A stretch of 64,000 bases of DNA from Azolla caroliniana (taxonomy: Eukaryota; Polypodiophyta), in assembly GCA_043228905.1 (NCBI GenBank), contig JBHGNT010000013.1, forward strand, positions 6,014,001-6,078,000, given 5' to 3'. Below are positions 20,936 to 34,379 of this stretch, piece after piece. Every line of letters begins with the position of its first letter. Position 1 is the stretch's first letter. The notes below the pieces were generated by a model that saw only the letters and a program-made list of their open reading frames with translations, did not search any database and had not been told where the DNA came from. The translations under genes and the position numbers were made by a program.

Positions 20936-23900
20936 TAGAAGATGAATCATACCCAACTGAAACAAACAATGAAAAAATTGACGATGGTTATGAAAAACCT
21001 CATGCAAGTTTTCCTCGCCAAAGCTTTAACAGCAAGAATCGATACAAAACAAAAATTTGTAACACCTGGTATTTCGATACCGGTGCCACCCATCACATGA
21101 CAAATAATAGACAATCCATAACAAATTATAACCCCTTACCATCACCAATCCCCGTCGTGTTTGGTAATAAAGGTAGGCTAACTACTTTAAGAAAAGGAGA
21201 CGTAAACCTCTTCCTGGAAAACAACCAAGTTCTTATAGTAGACAATGTTTATTTTCTTCCTGGAATCACAAAAAACCTACTATCCGTCTGTCAACCAAAA
21301 ATGGCACCTCCATAAAGTTCAAAGAAACATATGCACAAATTAAGCATAAAACCCTGAATGGACAGATAACTAAATACATCTGTAAACATCTACACGACAG
21401 ACTCTATCACCTCCCATGCACACCCACAACCATCACATTAGAAGCACACTATACATCAACAAATGAACAATCTACTTTAACGAATCTGTGACACCATCGA
21501 CTCGCACACACTCATCTACAAGCCATAAAAAATATGCAATTTTATAATATGGCATTAGGCCTTCCAAAAGCCCACCTCACAAACTTGAAAATCTGTGAAG
21601 GGTGCATTCTTGGAAAAATGCCCCAACATCCTTTTCCACGCCGACAAACCACAAGTAGTCAACCCCTACAACTTGTCCACAGTGATCTTTGCGGCCCTTT
21701 TCCTACAAAATCAATTAGTGGATCAGTATACTTCATAAGCTTTATCGACAACTATAGTAAATTCACTGTTATTACTTTCTTTAAAACAAAAATTCAAGCT
21801 CTACCTGCATTCAAAAATTACCTTCACCTCGCTGAAAATCCAACTAACCACAAACTAAAATCCCTACAAACCGATGGAGGATGGGAGGGGAATACCACTT
21901 AAAGGAATTCATAAATTTCTGCAAATCACAAGGAATCCACCATCGGAGGTCCGTTCCACACACACCTCAACAAAACAGCACTGCAGAAAAAAAAAATAGA
22001 AGCTTCTTAAATGCCGCTCGCACCATGCTAAATGCTGCAAAACTAGATTTGAAATTCTAGGAAGAAGCTATTGCGACAGCTTGCTATATCCAAAATTGAA
22101 TCTACCATCACTCCCTAGGCTTCCTCCCTCCATTCGAACTCTGGTATGAACATAAACTACACCTCCAAAATCATAAAATATTGAGGTGTCCTGAATTTGC
22201 TCACATACCAGACACCAAAAGAAAGAAACTTGACACAAAAGCCAAGAAAGAAATCTTCGTCGGCTATGGCGATGCCCACGGTTATAAAGCCTATCGCCTA
22301 TATAACCCTGACACAAACACATTCTTTTTCAGTAGAAGCGTCCTATTTGATGAAGATAACATTCTTCAAAAACATAAGAGTCCCAACAATTCCTTAACAA
22401 ACATAGAAGTAGACAAATACCATCAACGTAATGTCACTTCCTAGACACTACAACTTGACGAACACTCTCTACATGATCCGCACCACGGGTCCTCCAACAC
22501 AACCGCTACACCATCCTCAGTTTCCCTCATCCTGACAACACCCTCACACTATCACTCTTCTGACGATGAATATGACTCCACATATTTGGACACCCAAATA
22601 AACTCATCACACGATGCACAACCTTCCCCTTTGTGTGAAGACAAAAACCATGTGTACAAATATCAAAAACTTACCTTGGCAAAGCGACCTGTCCGCAACA
22701 CTCCATTATAACGGGCCGAGCAAGATGGCCATATTCGACTAACTCCCCTTCTGCTCGCTCGCTCCATCCCCGCCCACTATCGTCCTTGCACGTCACCGAT
22801 CAGGCTTCGTCCTCTACTACCTACAAAACCATGTCTTCTGACGAGGATGGAAAAGACAGTAACGGCCTCATGCGACCGACACAGACAAACCATCGTGACA
22901 GTCCTGAACTGTCCATTGCTGACTTACACAACCGACAACTGAAGACCATGTCACCCAACCCTCATCCTTCACTCAGTTCCCATAACAGAACTGACCACTC
23001 AAACATTGGGCATCCATATGTTTTGTCACACCCAAAGACTTTGAACAATTTCAACTCTCCAAACACCCCACAAACTAAACACCTACCCATCTCTAACATC
23101 GACACTACACCTCCTAGACGCCATAGAAAACTATCGGACATCTACCAAGAATTAGACAAACTAGACTGTCATTTTAGCGATCTTGACATGGGGCATACAT
23201 CCAATCTCAACGTAGACAGTCCACATATCGATTTCGAAGAACCTACCAACGTCGAAGAAGCACTTCAAAGCCAAAATGCAAATCATTGGATAAACGCAAT
23301 GAAAGATGAAATATATTCCCTGACCAAAAATAAAACATGGGACCTAGTGGAAAAACCCACCGATCGTAAGATCATCACTTGCAAGTGGGTACTCCAAATA
23401 AAGTATGACCCCCAAGGACAACCTGTTCGTTTCAAAGCAAGACTACTTGCTCGAGGTTTCACACAAGTACCCGTAATAGACTTCACAGATACTTTCAGTC
23501 CCACACTACGAATAACATCCTTTCGACTACTTGTGGCCATCAATGCGGCTGAAAACCTTGAGCTTCATCACTTGGATGTTCAAACCGCGCCTCTACATGG
23601 TGACCCCCCTATTTTCAAAATACACAATTTCCCACACACGTCTGCAAACTTCAGAAGTCCATCTACAGCCTACGACAATCATCTCGAGCCTGGTACTATC
23701 GTCTCCACACTTTCTTAATAAAATGTGGCTATAGTAGACTTAAAAGTGAACCTAACATCTATCTTAGAAAATCGGCATCCAACTTCATCATATTAGGAGT
23801 ATATGTGGATGATTTTCCCTTATTATCAAATTCTCTATCTTATTTAAGTTTTTGTAAACAAGAGTTGAAATCAGTTTTTCCTATCACCGATCTTGGACCC

Positions 23901-24848
23901 ATGACCTATTTTCTAGGAATAGAAGTAAAAAGAAATACAAGTCTAGGACAAATCTCACTCTCACAATCTCGATACATTGATAATATTCTAAAATGTTTTA
24001 ACATGGAACATTGCAAACCCATATCTACCCCACTTCCTACCACACTTAAGTTGTCCATTGAAGATAGCCCAAAATCACTCATAAAAGAAACTGAAATGGA
24101 AAACATTCCGTATAGACAAGTAATAGGCTCCATATGATATCTAGTTAGTAGCACGAGACCAGATTTATGCTTTAGTACAGGATTACTATCACGCTTTATG
24201 ACGAACCCTGGCCCCAAACATTGGCAAGCACGTAAGAGAATTCTTCGATATCTTAAACATACTAAACACTTGTGTCTTACTTTTCAATCCATGCATTCGC
24301 AGTCGATCCAACCAAAATTGTGTGGATGGGCAAACCCCTCAACTGCTCTTCATGGATGGACTAACACCGACTGGGGAGGAGATGTATATGGCCGAAAATC
24401 CACAAGTGGCGACGTCTACACCTTTGACGGAGGAGAGATTGCGTGGAGATCGAAAAAACAAGCTACAGTTTCACTATCTTCGACAAAAGCGGAATATGTT
24501 GCTGCCACTCCAGGTGCAAAAGAAGGAACTTGGCTAAAAGCCATATTAGAAGAAATAAATTCTACTAAAGAAGAACCAATAGAAATCTACTGTGACAATC
24601 AGTCATGCTTAAAGTTGGCAAGCAACCCAAGAATTAGCGACAACATACGTCACATATCTTTCAAGTACCACTTCCTAATAGACGTGATTGAAGAAAAGAA
24701 GGTCAACATAAAGTTTATGTGATCAACTTTGAAGTGGGCAGATTACTTAACAAAGCCAGTAGCAAGTCATAAACATCTACAATGTTGCAAAAACATCGGA
24801 CCACTCAATCATACAAAAACCAAAGATAAAAGCTTAGAATTTTGATTA
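20936..24848 (+). pseudogene. Ty1/copia protease, integrase, RT, RNase H, unit B
   Basis: The protease (WYFDTGATHHM near 21066) leads into the pre-integrase CILGKMPQHPF near 21604. Integrase follows (FIDNYSKF, LQTDGGWEG, then a frameshift at 21900). Hinge and RT occupy 22181-24137, including GYGDAHGYKAYRLY, CKWVLQIKYD and YVDDF near 23802, with a 28-bp deletion near 23605 that breaks RT. RNase H lies at 24198-24722 (TDWGGDVYGRKSTSGD, SLSSTKAEYVAA, CDNQSCLKLA), ending in TGA where unit A has Arg (CGA). It has neither the LTR-element insertion nor the MITE found in unit A, so it is the better reference for the unbroken layout. Confidence 0.88.
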
Positions 24849-24865
24849 TTTTCCTTAGGGAGGAG

Positions 24866-25105
24866 TGTTGGAAAATATAAGGAAAAGAATAAAATTGTAA
24901 AATAATTAAAATAAACAGTTATGACTCCTGATACCAAGAGTCACATGGATCCTATATGAAAAAATCACACGCTTCTCTCTAATTGAGAGAGAAGAGCAAC
25001 AGGAAATATAAAAATCAGAATTCATCCTTCTTTCTTTCTCTATCTCCCTGTCTCTGTTTTTCTAGAAGGAAGTCATCAGCATTCCTTCGTCTGTGTCTTC
25101 CAACT
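24866..25105 (+). repeat. Copia 3' LTR, unit B
   Basis: Near-identical to 19313-19552; starts TGTTGGAAAATATAAGG after AGGGAGGAG. No upstream LTR partner exists in either unit. Confidence 0.75.
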
Positions 25106-25129
25106 GCACCTGAAGAACTCAGTTGATGA

Positions 25130-25597
25130 CCGTGTCGATTTTCTAGCCCATAAACTCGAGTATGCTTAGTCTCGTTCACATGGGTCGGCGCAAAGCGGCG
25201 AGGAAGGTTTCCTTAGCCTCGTCCTCGGTAGGTGCCAAGGTCAGCTGGTTTCTTAAGTTCTAGAATCGGATGACAAAATTGGCCACAGATTCCTGATTGA
25301 ACTGTCTGATAGAATAGAACTGACCAATGATTTCGTGTTGTGGAACACTCCAGTGAAACAGTCAAAGGAACGCCATGTGGAGCTAGTTGAAAGTCGTGAA
25401 AGCCAAGAGACCGAGCTATGAGTGCCACCGCGCTGCTCGTCCCTCGAGAGTGAGCCCAAACTCCACGATCTTGGATGTAATGGCGTCGAGTTCTGGAAGC
25501 CGGTGCGACACATGGTTCGCATTCCAGACGTTAGGAAAAGGTCGTGCATGGCCTCCGAATCGGGTTCACCACTGTAACGGGGATAAGAGAAGGCCAT
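25130..25597 (-). pseudogene. Gypsy-like gag relic, copy 2
   Basis: Same relic as 19580-20044, including the frameshift after MHDLFL and the EFGLTLEGQAARWHS block. It starts at ATG 25597 and differs by scattered substitutions only. Sharing the lesion shows that the duplication happened after gag had already decayed. Confidence 0.72.
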
Positions 25598-25736
25598 GGT
25601 TGCGCACGTATATCGTCTGAAGTTATCGTGAATTGGCTCTGTTGGAAGTGGTGGGAGGTTTATTGGTGCTCTCAATGACCTAGTGTAGTGGGTAGAGGAC
25701 CTCTTGATTGTTACTGGCTATGGTAGACACGGCCAT

Positions 25737-25910
25737 CAAGTGATGAAGCATATTATTGATTTATTTGTTTATTGTTTTATATATATATATATGAAAGTGA
25801 TATTTAAAGAAAAAGTTGGCATTCAAGTGATGAAGCATATTATTCATTCATTTGTTTATTGTTTTATAGATATATATATATATGAAAGTGATATTTAAAG
25901 AAAAAGTTGG
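25737..25910. repeat. 92-bp tandem pair with TA run
   Basis: AAGTGATGAAGCATATTATT at 25738 recurs at 25830, each unit containing a TATATATAT run and ending AAAGAAAAAGTTGGCA. Unit A has one such unit (20187-20263). Confidence 0.88.
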
Positions 25911-26747
25911 CAGTCATGTGATTATTGAATTGGAATGTCAACATGGTTGGGAGGAGTTAAATTGAATTCACTTGATGGTTTGGAGCAGCTAACACTAATT
26001 TTTGTATGCTTGTGAGCTTGATGTGTGTTTGCTGTTATATAGGACCATGGTTCTGGATGTGTTGATGTAGACATGCACGGGAATGCATTATGATTAACAA
26101 ATTCTTCACGATGACTTCAATATCCCTCACATATTTACACATTAACAATGTTAGTACTTGTACCAAGGTCAATTGAAGATAGTTGAAGCAACTTTGGAAA
26201 CCAAGGATGATTCAGTTATGTTAAACACATCGATGGCTTTTCCAAGATTTTAATCTACCTAATCCATGTTGTAATTCTTCGAATTTTGAGGATTGTGCTA
26301 ACACTTTGGACTGTTTGTTACAAAAGGTGAATGTCTACCTAATGAGGCTATTACATATTTGGACTAGAGAATATCACCTCTCTAACCAAACTAGATGATA
26401 GTGGGAATACCTACCCTTGGAATTGATATTTCTTTTGTGTATAAAATTAGGCGTGTCTAGATTTAGAGGGCCTTAAGAGCTCAGGGGGATTGAAAAGTTA
26501 AAACATCATCAAATACCGAGACATGACAACATGCGTAGTAGGTAGGTGTCCATATTCTATAGTCTCTATTTATGTACTAGCTTCGTATTGTGATGGTCAA
26601 TGTGAAAACAACTAAGAAACACGAAGCTGTGTGGATTTGCAAAGTTGTAAAAACCGACAGCCATATTCACATCGATGCCTGAATTGATTGATGGATTTAT
26701 ATCATGGGTATTAATTACTGGACAATGGCAAACATAAAAATTGCACT
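25911..26747. other. Intergenic, nothing recognised
   Basis: AT-rich sequence without a long ORF, repeat array or recognisable transposon part. Confidence 0.6.
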
Positions 26748-27101
26748 CTAATGCTTAAGGACTAATTCATCCTTAGGGATTGACTTCAAAAAATGATTGT
26801 TAAATACACTAGGAATGACGTGAGATGAAGGCCACAAGGGCTCCTCCTCATAGTGTGGCGGCAGTGTCCGATGCATGTTCGGGAAATAGGTGGAAGCAGT
26901 GGCCCCGACTCCCTTGGATTCGATGAACTCGTCTGAAGACACAAGTAGCCCGGAGCCGCCATCATCTCGGAAATGCCGGAGCACCTCGAAATATTTGACA
27001 GCGCCTGGTAGCAAGGGATCGCCATCGGCAGCCGCAACAAGCACCGGCACATTCGGAACATCGCTCACCCTCACTGATGTCTCGGGATGCAACGGATTCA
27101 T
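26748..27101 (-). CDS. Hypothetical 117-codon ORF
   Basis: Open frame with codon use richer in GC than the flanks, starting MNPLHPETSVRVSDVPN and containing VPVLVAAADGDPLLPG followed by VKYFEVLRHF. The phrase is reminiscent of the strand-Asp region near the active site of alpha/beta-hydrolases, but no catalytic Ser or His motif can be placed. Stops lie just upstream in frame, so it could be the last exon or a fragment of a longer gene. Not recognised. Confidence 0.3.
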   Translation of the reverse strand: MNPLHPETSVRVSDVPNVPVLVAAADGDPLLPGAVKYFEVLRHFRDDGGSGLLVSSDEFIESKGVGATASTYFPNMHRTLPPHYEEEPLWPSSHVIPSVFNNHFLKSIPKDELVLKH

Positions 27102-27638
27102 TAGTGGGTGCCCTAATTTGGCGCCCTCGGGTAGCGCCGAAGTCTAAAACTAAGAGTTTAATTGTAGAGTAGGATACTACTCGATAGTACGGTAAATAGC
27201 ATTTTTAATATGTTTGTTTGTTTGTTTGTGTTATCGTCCGAATCCAACCCCTCTCCTCACCTTTGTTTCGTTGTAATCGTGTGTGCTTGCTCCGTTGCCC
27301 TTTGTTATTCGGGTGCTTGTACCTTCTGCTTGTCAATCCTGTCACCCGTTTCAAAAATGTGAAAGTTGAGCCCCCATGCCAAACTCTTCAAGTCCTCTCT
27401 CTCTCTTTCTCTCTATCTGTCTCTAGGTCTCAATGTCTCGCGCCATCTTATATAGATGTAATATTGAGTTAAAAGTCTTTGTATGTTTAATATACCCATC
27501 TTTTTATCATATTCTTTTTTTGACCCTTCAACCGTACTTTGATATTTCAACAATATGGCTCTCGTGTTGCCAATATTTTTAGGAAGTGAATCATTATTGA
27601 GGATCATAATTGCACTTTCTTAAGGATAAAGGTATACG

Positions 27639-27659
27639 CAGTGTTGCCTTTTGACGGCC
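27639..27659 (+). repeat. Left TIR of hAT element
   Basis: 21 bp starting CAGTGTTGCC, preceded by GGTATACG. Confidence 0.92.
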
Positions 27660-27944
27660 GTTTTGAACGTTTTTGGCAAATTTAACCGTATATGAAGGTT
27701 AATTTAAAAATGAAACCGTCAATCTTGACGGGCATATGTTTTATGAAAACGTAAAAATGAAGGCTTAAAATTTCCTAATACCGTCAAATTTTACTAAGAC
27801 CAATACAATAGTATTATAGTTCTAGGTAGTAGGAACAAATTGTTCAAGTTGCATTGGGAGTGTATGAATTTGAAAGATTCACATATGTGTGTAACGAAAA
27901 GGTAAAAAAACTAATAGAGTCTAGACTTTAAATTATGAATCTTT

Positions 27945-28075
27945 TCTTCCCAATTCCCCCGCCCCGTTTCCCCATCTAAAACCTTCCTTTCCCTTTCCCC
28001 CCCTTTCCCCCATTTTCCCCCATCTCCCCCCATTTCTCCCCTTTTCCCCTGTTTCTTCGTTGCTCCCTCAGCCCT
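27945..28075 (+). repeat. C-rich/pyrimidine tract
   Basis: Runs of CCCCC alternating with TTT (for example TTTCCCCCATTTTCCCCCAT). Low complexity, near the left end of the hAT element. Confidence 0.8.
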
Positions 28076-28380
28076 GCACCTTGCTGGAAGCTCGCAACTC
28101 AGTGCTCACTAATAACTATCCCTACTCGAAGCTTGTTGCTCGTTTCCTGCTACAGTCTACTCATAGATTCAGGCTTTCAGCAACACCTGCAGCAGTCCTA
28201 CTCACCCATCTAAGGTAGCTCTCTCTCTCTCTCTCTGGAATGCAAAGAACACTAGTAATTGAATATTTAGAAAAACTAACAGGATACATTTAGTCCGCAA
28301 GAAAAACCAGACACAAAAAACTCTAATTTCATGCATGCAACCTACACCATCATAGAAAGTCCAAACCCTAAATATGAAGC

Positions 28381-28827
<447 letters not shown>

Positions 28828-28833
28828 TTATAG

Positions 28834-29442
28834 ATGAGGCCATTTATAGATGGATCACTTGAAAGTTGTATTAAACTATCTCAAAATTATGTGCAAAATG
28901 TTATTGATGGACTAAATGCAAGATTCCCTGACTTAAGCCTCTTCAATGCAGCAAAATTATTCAGCCCATGCCATTATGCAGATGATGATGTGATTAGGGA
29001 TAGTAAAGCAAAGACATGGTTGGGAATTTTGATTTCTCACTTACAGCCAAATGTTGATGTCAATGCATGTCCTCAAATTTTACATGATGCAAAGGCTTGT
29101 GAAATGGAACTCTATAGGTTTGTTGACACTTTACGTTTAAATTGTGAAGGCTATACTATGCATGAAGCTTGGCGTATGTTTTGCAAAATGAAGGATTGGC
29201 AAGATAGTTTCCCTCATTTGATGAAATTATGGCAAGCTACTTTGGTTATTCCGTCTAGCACAGTTTCGTGTGAGAGAGGGTTTTCTAAGCAAAATCTCAT
29301 CAAAGAGATGAAAAGAAATCGATTGAATATAGAGCATTTAGATGATTTAATGCGAGTCTCATTGAATGTGCCACACATTGAAGAGATACAATGGGATCGT
29401 GTATATGAAATTTGGAAAGATGCAAAGGATAGAAGGGTATAA
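28834..29442 (+). pseudogene. hAT transposase C-terminal region
   Basis: Frame of 202 codons beginning at ATG 28834 directly after TTTATAG. The C-terminal dimerisation region is clear: MKLWQATLVIPSSTVSCERG (the conserved SSxxxERxFS-type motif), then NRLNIEHLDDLMRVSL. The DDE catalytic part and zinc finger are absent, lost or replaced by the captured gene just upstream, so no transposition activity is expected. If transcribed it could only bind or titrate a full-length partner. Confidence 0.9.
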
Positions 29443-29558
29443 TATATTGTTTCGTACAAATATTCGATGTATTTACTTTTTGAAGGGCATTTTTTTTGGT
29501 AAACCGTCAATTTGACGGGCAAAAATTCTGGAATACCGTTCTCATGACAGGCAATGTT

Positions 29559-29579
29559 GGCCGTCAAAAGGCAACACTG
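29559..29579 (-). repeat. Right TIR of hAT element
   Basis: 21 bp ending GGCAACACTG, the exact reverse complement of the left TIR, followed by GGTATACA. Confidence 0.92.
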
Positions 29580-29587
29580 GGTATACA

Positions 29588-32500
29588 TAATCACAAATCT
29601 TTGCACCAACTTTTCATTCAAATTGAAGGATGGAGATTTATTGTTGTTTAAAAGTTGCAAAGTTTGGTAATTTTTACAATCCAAATGCATTGACTCGTAT
29701 GATTTCATTTAGAATATAAAAGGCTTTGATGAAGTTAGGCAAGTAGCCATAAATGAAAATTTGGATAGAATAATAATAAGTTAGTATCACATGTATAAAG
29801 CCTACATTAACCCTAGTACAAGAGAGACAATATATTGGGATATAAACCCATTATTTTCTTTTATGATTTTTATTTAAAGGGTGCCCATTATAAAGTTCTA
29901 TTAATAGTCATTGTAGACTGTACCATTACTTTCACTTACTTAAAAGTGATAACATAATTGAAAGAAAACGATGCGCTACATCATTTTCAACATTTGATCC
30001 GATGGGGCCGAAAGCAAATGATTAGCCTTCATCCAACAATAGTCATCCTATCCCGTTCTTGAGTAAATGGCCTTCACATAAGATGGAACTATCGAGTCCC
30101 TTCTAGGATTTGAACAGAACATTCTCGGTTGTAATATTTGATAACTAATGGAAAGACTTTTGGTTTTTGGGAAAAAGGAAAAAATTAGAAAAAGAAAGCT
30201 TCATAGAAATGTGAATAGATCAATAAAGCTCGTGGAGTCAAGATAAACGCTTCAACTCACCACGAGGAATGCTTATGCATAAAACATAAATGCTTTAAAG
30301 GGTCGTGAAAAATGCCTTCTATGTCTATAAACCACACGTGATGTTGTATGCCCACTCCAATATAAACATTAAACAATTTAAAGGGCGAAACAAAATGTAT
30401 GGTGACATCAATGAAACTTATTTGGTGTATATCAAATCCAATCTTTTGTTGCCATGAAATGACATAAGTAATCATTTGGAGGGATACATTAATCGATTTT
30501 TAAAAAAATCTTAAAGAACATGAAAAGTGCCCTATGAATAAATGGCGTTCATCTATATTCATCTAAATACATTTAAAAACTACTAGCATATGGTGGACAT
30601 CAACAATCATAATTTGTGGCTTACATTGAGAATCGACACTCAAAATGCAAATGGCAACTTGATGTATATAATATCTTGTAACCTAAAAACAAGGATTGAG
30701 TTATATGAATGATAAGATCCATGAATAATTGATAAATGATATAAAAATGATCAAGGCATATGCAATAACTTATTCATAACTATGTATTTTATAAGAACTT
30801 CATGCCCAAATGCGGATGTGTATTCAAACTTGAATTGTATACAAGTTCCCATACTTGACGTTAGTTTTGGACTTCCTCTTCTATCTTCATCATTGGAATG
30901 CATTAATTTTGTAAAATAACTTTACATTAATACTATGCATGTAATAATAATTAGTGAATATAAGTTACTCCATAAAATTTGAAAGTTAACATAAAGGTGT
31001 TTCATATAATTTTCTCAAGCAACAATGTGACCATGTACTGAATAACTTTTATCACTTTTGTGTCACTATAAAGAAGGGTTAAACACCATTTGTTCTTTGC
31101 AAATAAATTCTATAATCCATTAAAACGCTTTCAATACTTCGGGGTCGTTTACTCATCCCCCATTAATGTTGGATATTGGTAAAAGAAGGTAATCATGTGG
31201 TCAAGTTTTGTACCAACTCTAGGGACTTAGGTAGTTGGTGATTGGACCTTTTTAATACTATGTCAAAACCTAATAGTGCGTAATAAACCCTTTGCTAGAA
31301 ATTTAACTTTTAATTTTAATAGTTTGACCTCTAAACATACAACAATTTAGAATACTCCATAAGTCTTGAATGCTAATTGATTTTGGGAATGATGATAATT
31401 CAACCTCTAGAAAGTTTAATTTTGCTAAGTTTGATAATTTAGCCCACAAAACTGTCAAGCATCTTTGACTAAGCTACTATTTTGTGTTAGATCTAGTTGT
31501 CCAGGCATAGAGCTCGTCCCATGAAAATCATTTTCAATTCCTTTAACAATGTTAAACTTTCTAAACTGTTTTAGCTCATCTATGGTCTAGGAAAAATATT
31601 ATAGTGTGGGAAAATTACACTTGAAACCTTCCATATAAATGTGATCTCATCTATCTACAACTTGCTAACATGTCTAACATATAGAACTACTCTTCTATAT
31701 CCCATGTGAGACATTAAATGATGCATTAAGGTGATAAACGCCAAAGTGCGGCTTCAAATATACTCAAAACTACATGACATATATGTTACCAATATAGTGG
31801 CTTTTAGTAAAATTGAGGATGAATTTCCGTTGTTGTGATGTAATTGGGTGATATGGAGGAGAACTGTGTTCATAAGGAGTATTAAAAAAGATGGGTTAAA
31901 TCCTCTTGCGAAGGGTAGAAATCAACTATGTAAAAGATTTGTGTGTTATGCAGCAACCTATAAATAGTAATTCTTGAGGTTTAAATGTTTGCTCATTTGT
32001 GGGGTTTTCAACATGGTGGATTAATGCATTCAGACTAGTAAAGAGATCAATAATTGGAATAACAAACTTTATTGATGAAAACTATGTTTTATCACTAATT
32101 GTGTGTTTAACTTATCAATCAAATCAAAGACACGATCAAAGAGCATTGCCAAACAAGCATTGTGAGACAAAATTTTCTATCCGAAATGTTGAAATATGGT
32201 TTTTTCAAAAGATTGTCTAGCCACTCAAAACCATGGTGTTCAAATTGATCCTTCTTGAATATAGAAACTAAAACTCTATTCATTCTTCTTTCATAATGTA
32301 TCAAAACTTCTTTCATTGGTGAGTTTCTATAATTGATGGTTGAACATGGTGTTCAATTTGATCATTCTTGAATGTAGAAACTAAAACTCTATTCATACTT
32401 CTTTAATAATGTATCAGAACTTCTTTCATTGGTGGGTTTCTATAATTGACGAGTTTTTTGTGGTATTTTCTGTTTTATAAACATTGAGAATCAATTAGAT

Positions 32501-33134
32501 AGACATATCGATTTACAGTCTCAAAGATATATATGAAAAAATAAATTCTATTACATACGGCATTAGCTTATGATGTTAGTTCACCAACCCGCTCACACTT
32601 AAGACCTTAGATGGGAATGGTCCAGTCGATTACAAAATTGGTGGTGACAAATAATAGACACAACCATTGTGTAAGAGATAGAGAGAGTGGATTGTATTCT
32701 TTCTTTGGTCCCGATGTAACATTTAAATGTGCAAGGCACTTGATAATAATGGGGATATTCTTTTTTTGTGAACTTACTTGAGATTTAATATGACCCAACT
32801 CCCTAGATAGAAGCTAGTGCTAGATACTACTTATCTTAAAGTCAATTGCACATGCTTCAAGACTATGTACATCTTAACTCGCCCACACAATTTTTTTCTA
32901 GTCAACCTAATAAATCAATGTTACTACCATACTCCCCTCTTTCCTAAATACATTTACTCCTACTCACAATAGCTACTCCTCATTTGGTGCACTATGACAA
33001 AATGTGTACTTTAAGAATACATGAGAGGATAATTTGACAACTTCAGGTTGATAATTGATTATTTCTAACACATCCTGATTCCCCTATATGGTCAACCCAT
33101 TCAGTTTATTGTGAATCGGGTCAACCCCTAGTCA
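29588..33134. other. AT-rich intergenic region
   Basis: About 3.5 kb with no ORF longer than about 75 codons and no recognised gene. It contains a 113-bp tandem pair at 32232-32457, annotated separately. Confidence 0.6.
32232..32457. repeat. 113-bp tandem pair
   Basis: CATGGTGTTCAA at 32232 recurs at 32345, and both units run through AAACTAAAACTCTATTCAT to GGTTTCTATAATTGA with about a dozen differences. Confidence 0.87.
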
Positions 33135-33569
33135 TCTGACGTGTTGTAGCTCAATTGCTCCATGCACCTTTGTGAAGATTTCTGCAACATTCTCTGATAT
33201 CGAGCAAGACTCCTACTCCACATACTCATTATCTATTAGCTCTTGCACATAGTGATACTGAATCTCTTTGTGTTTGTTACGTGCATGAATTGTGGGGTTC
33301 TTGGAAATGGCAATGCAACTTTAACTGTCACATCTCACCACTGTTATTGTCCTCATTTGAACCATCACATGCATAAGGATTATTCCTTAATAAAAAAATC
33401 CTCACATGCCGCTATACGTGTCACTTTGTATTCCATCTCCATCAAAGATAATGTTGTTGTTATTTGCTTTTTAGTGATCCAGGTAACAATTCCAGAACCC
33501 ATTAAGAAACTATATTGATAAAAAAATATTATTTTCTGGCATCATTATGTCTAATCCAATCAAAGTTGT
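33135..33569 (-). pseudogene. Copia RNase H relic
   Basis: On the minus strand, in shifting frames, the reading gives GSGIVTWITKKQ, EYKVTRIAACED, NPTIHARNKHKEIQYHYVQE and VAEIFTKVHGAIELQH. This is the RNase H to C-terminus of a copia polyprotein, heavily mutated. It was later interrupted by the LTR at 33570. Confidence 0.75.
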
Positions 33570-34106
33570 TGTTAGAGCTAATTCCTAATGTAAGCATGAG
33601 ATAAGGAAATATATTATTAGAATATAGAGAGGAGAAAGAGAAAGAAGGGCGTCGACCCACCCTACCACCCCAAAGCGAAGGGATCGAGATGGACTCGAGC
33701 CTCAATCAGTGTCCCATACCATTGTCGCGGCATCGAGTCTGTTTGGATCCCTTCGGTTGGGGGTGGCCGAATGTTGAAAATGCCTTCATCTAATGCGGAA
33801 CAAGATCAACACTCTTCTAGGAGAAGATCGAGAACATATGAGAAATCGTATTTGATTGATGATTGCATAGACAGAAAACAGGAATGCAACTAGTATGCAA
33901 CAAAAGAGAGAAAGAGAGATAGTTAAGCACAATGTGAAGAGTTCTTGCAACTTAAGACAACAACACCTATAACTAGGTTACAAAGTCAGTTGATATACTA
34001 CCTAACTTAGGGCAACTACCCTTCTCACTATTTACATTAATAACCTAAGCTCAGTGTGTACAAAGAGGACAATGTGAATACATCCATTAGAAACCCGTAT
34101 TCAACA
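33570..34106 (-). repeat. 3' LTR of minus-strand copia element
   Basis: 537 bp with TGTT...AACA ends. On the minus strand it starts TGTTGAATACGGG directly after a purine tract (GGGGGAG) and ends at GCTCTAACA. Confidence 0.7.
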
Positions 34107-34379
34107 CTCCCCCGTAATGGGGGTATACATCTGAAATTTGTAAATCGAAAAGAATATACAATACAGATTGATACCAAGTTTCCGATTTAATTAAAAAACT
34201 CTTTTGAGTTGTGAACAGAGCAGAATGCCGGATTGATTGAGGTCGGAGAGACTGAAACCGAATTATGAACTGTCCGAGAAACATCCTGAGTGTTCGATTT
34301 AATCGGACTAATTCTTCATTACGCCCATTCGATGCCGATGGGATCTAAATCAATCATTTGAAAGGTATTTGGTCAATGT

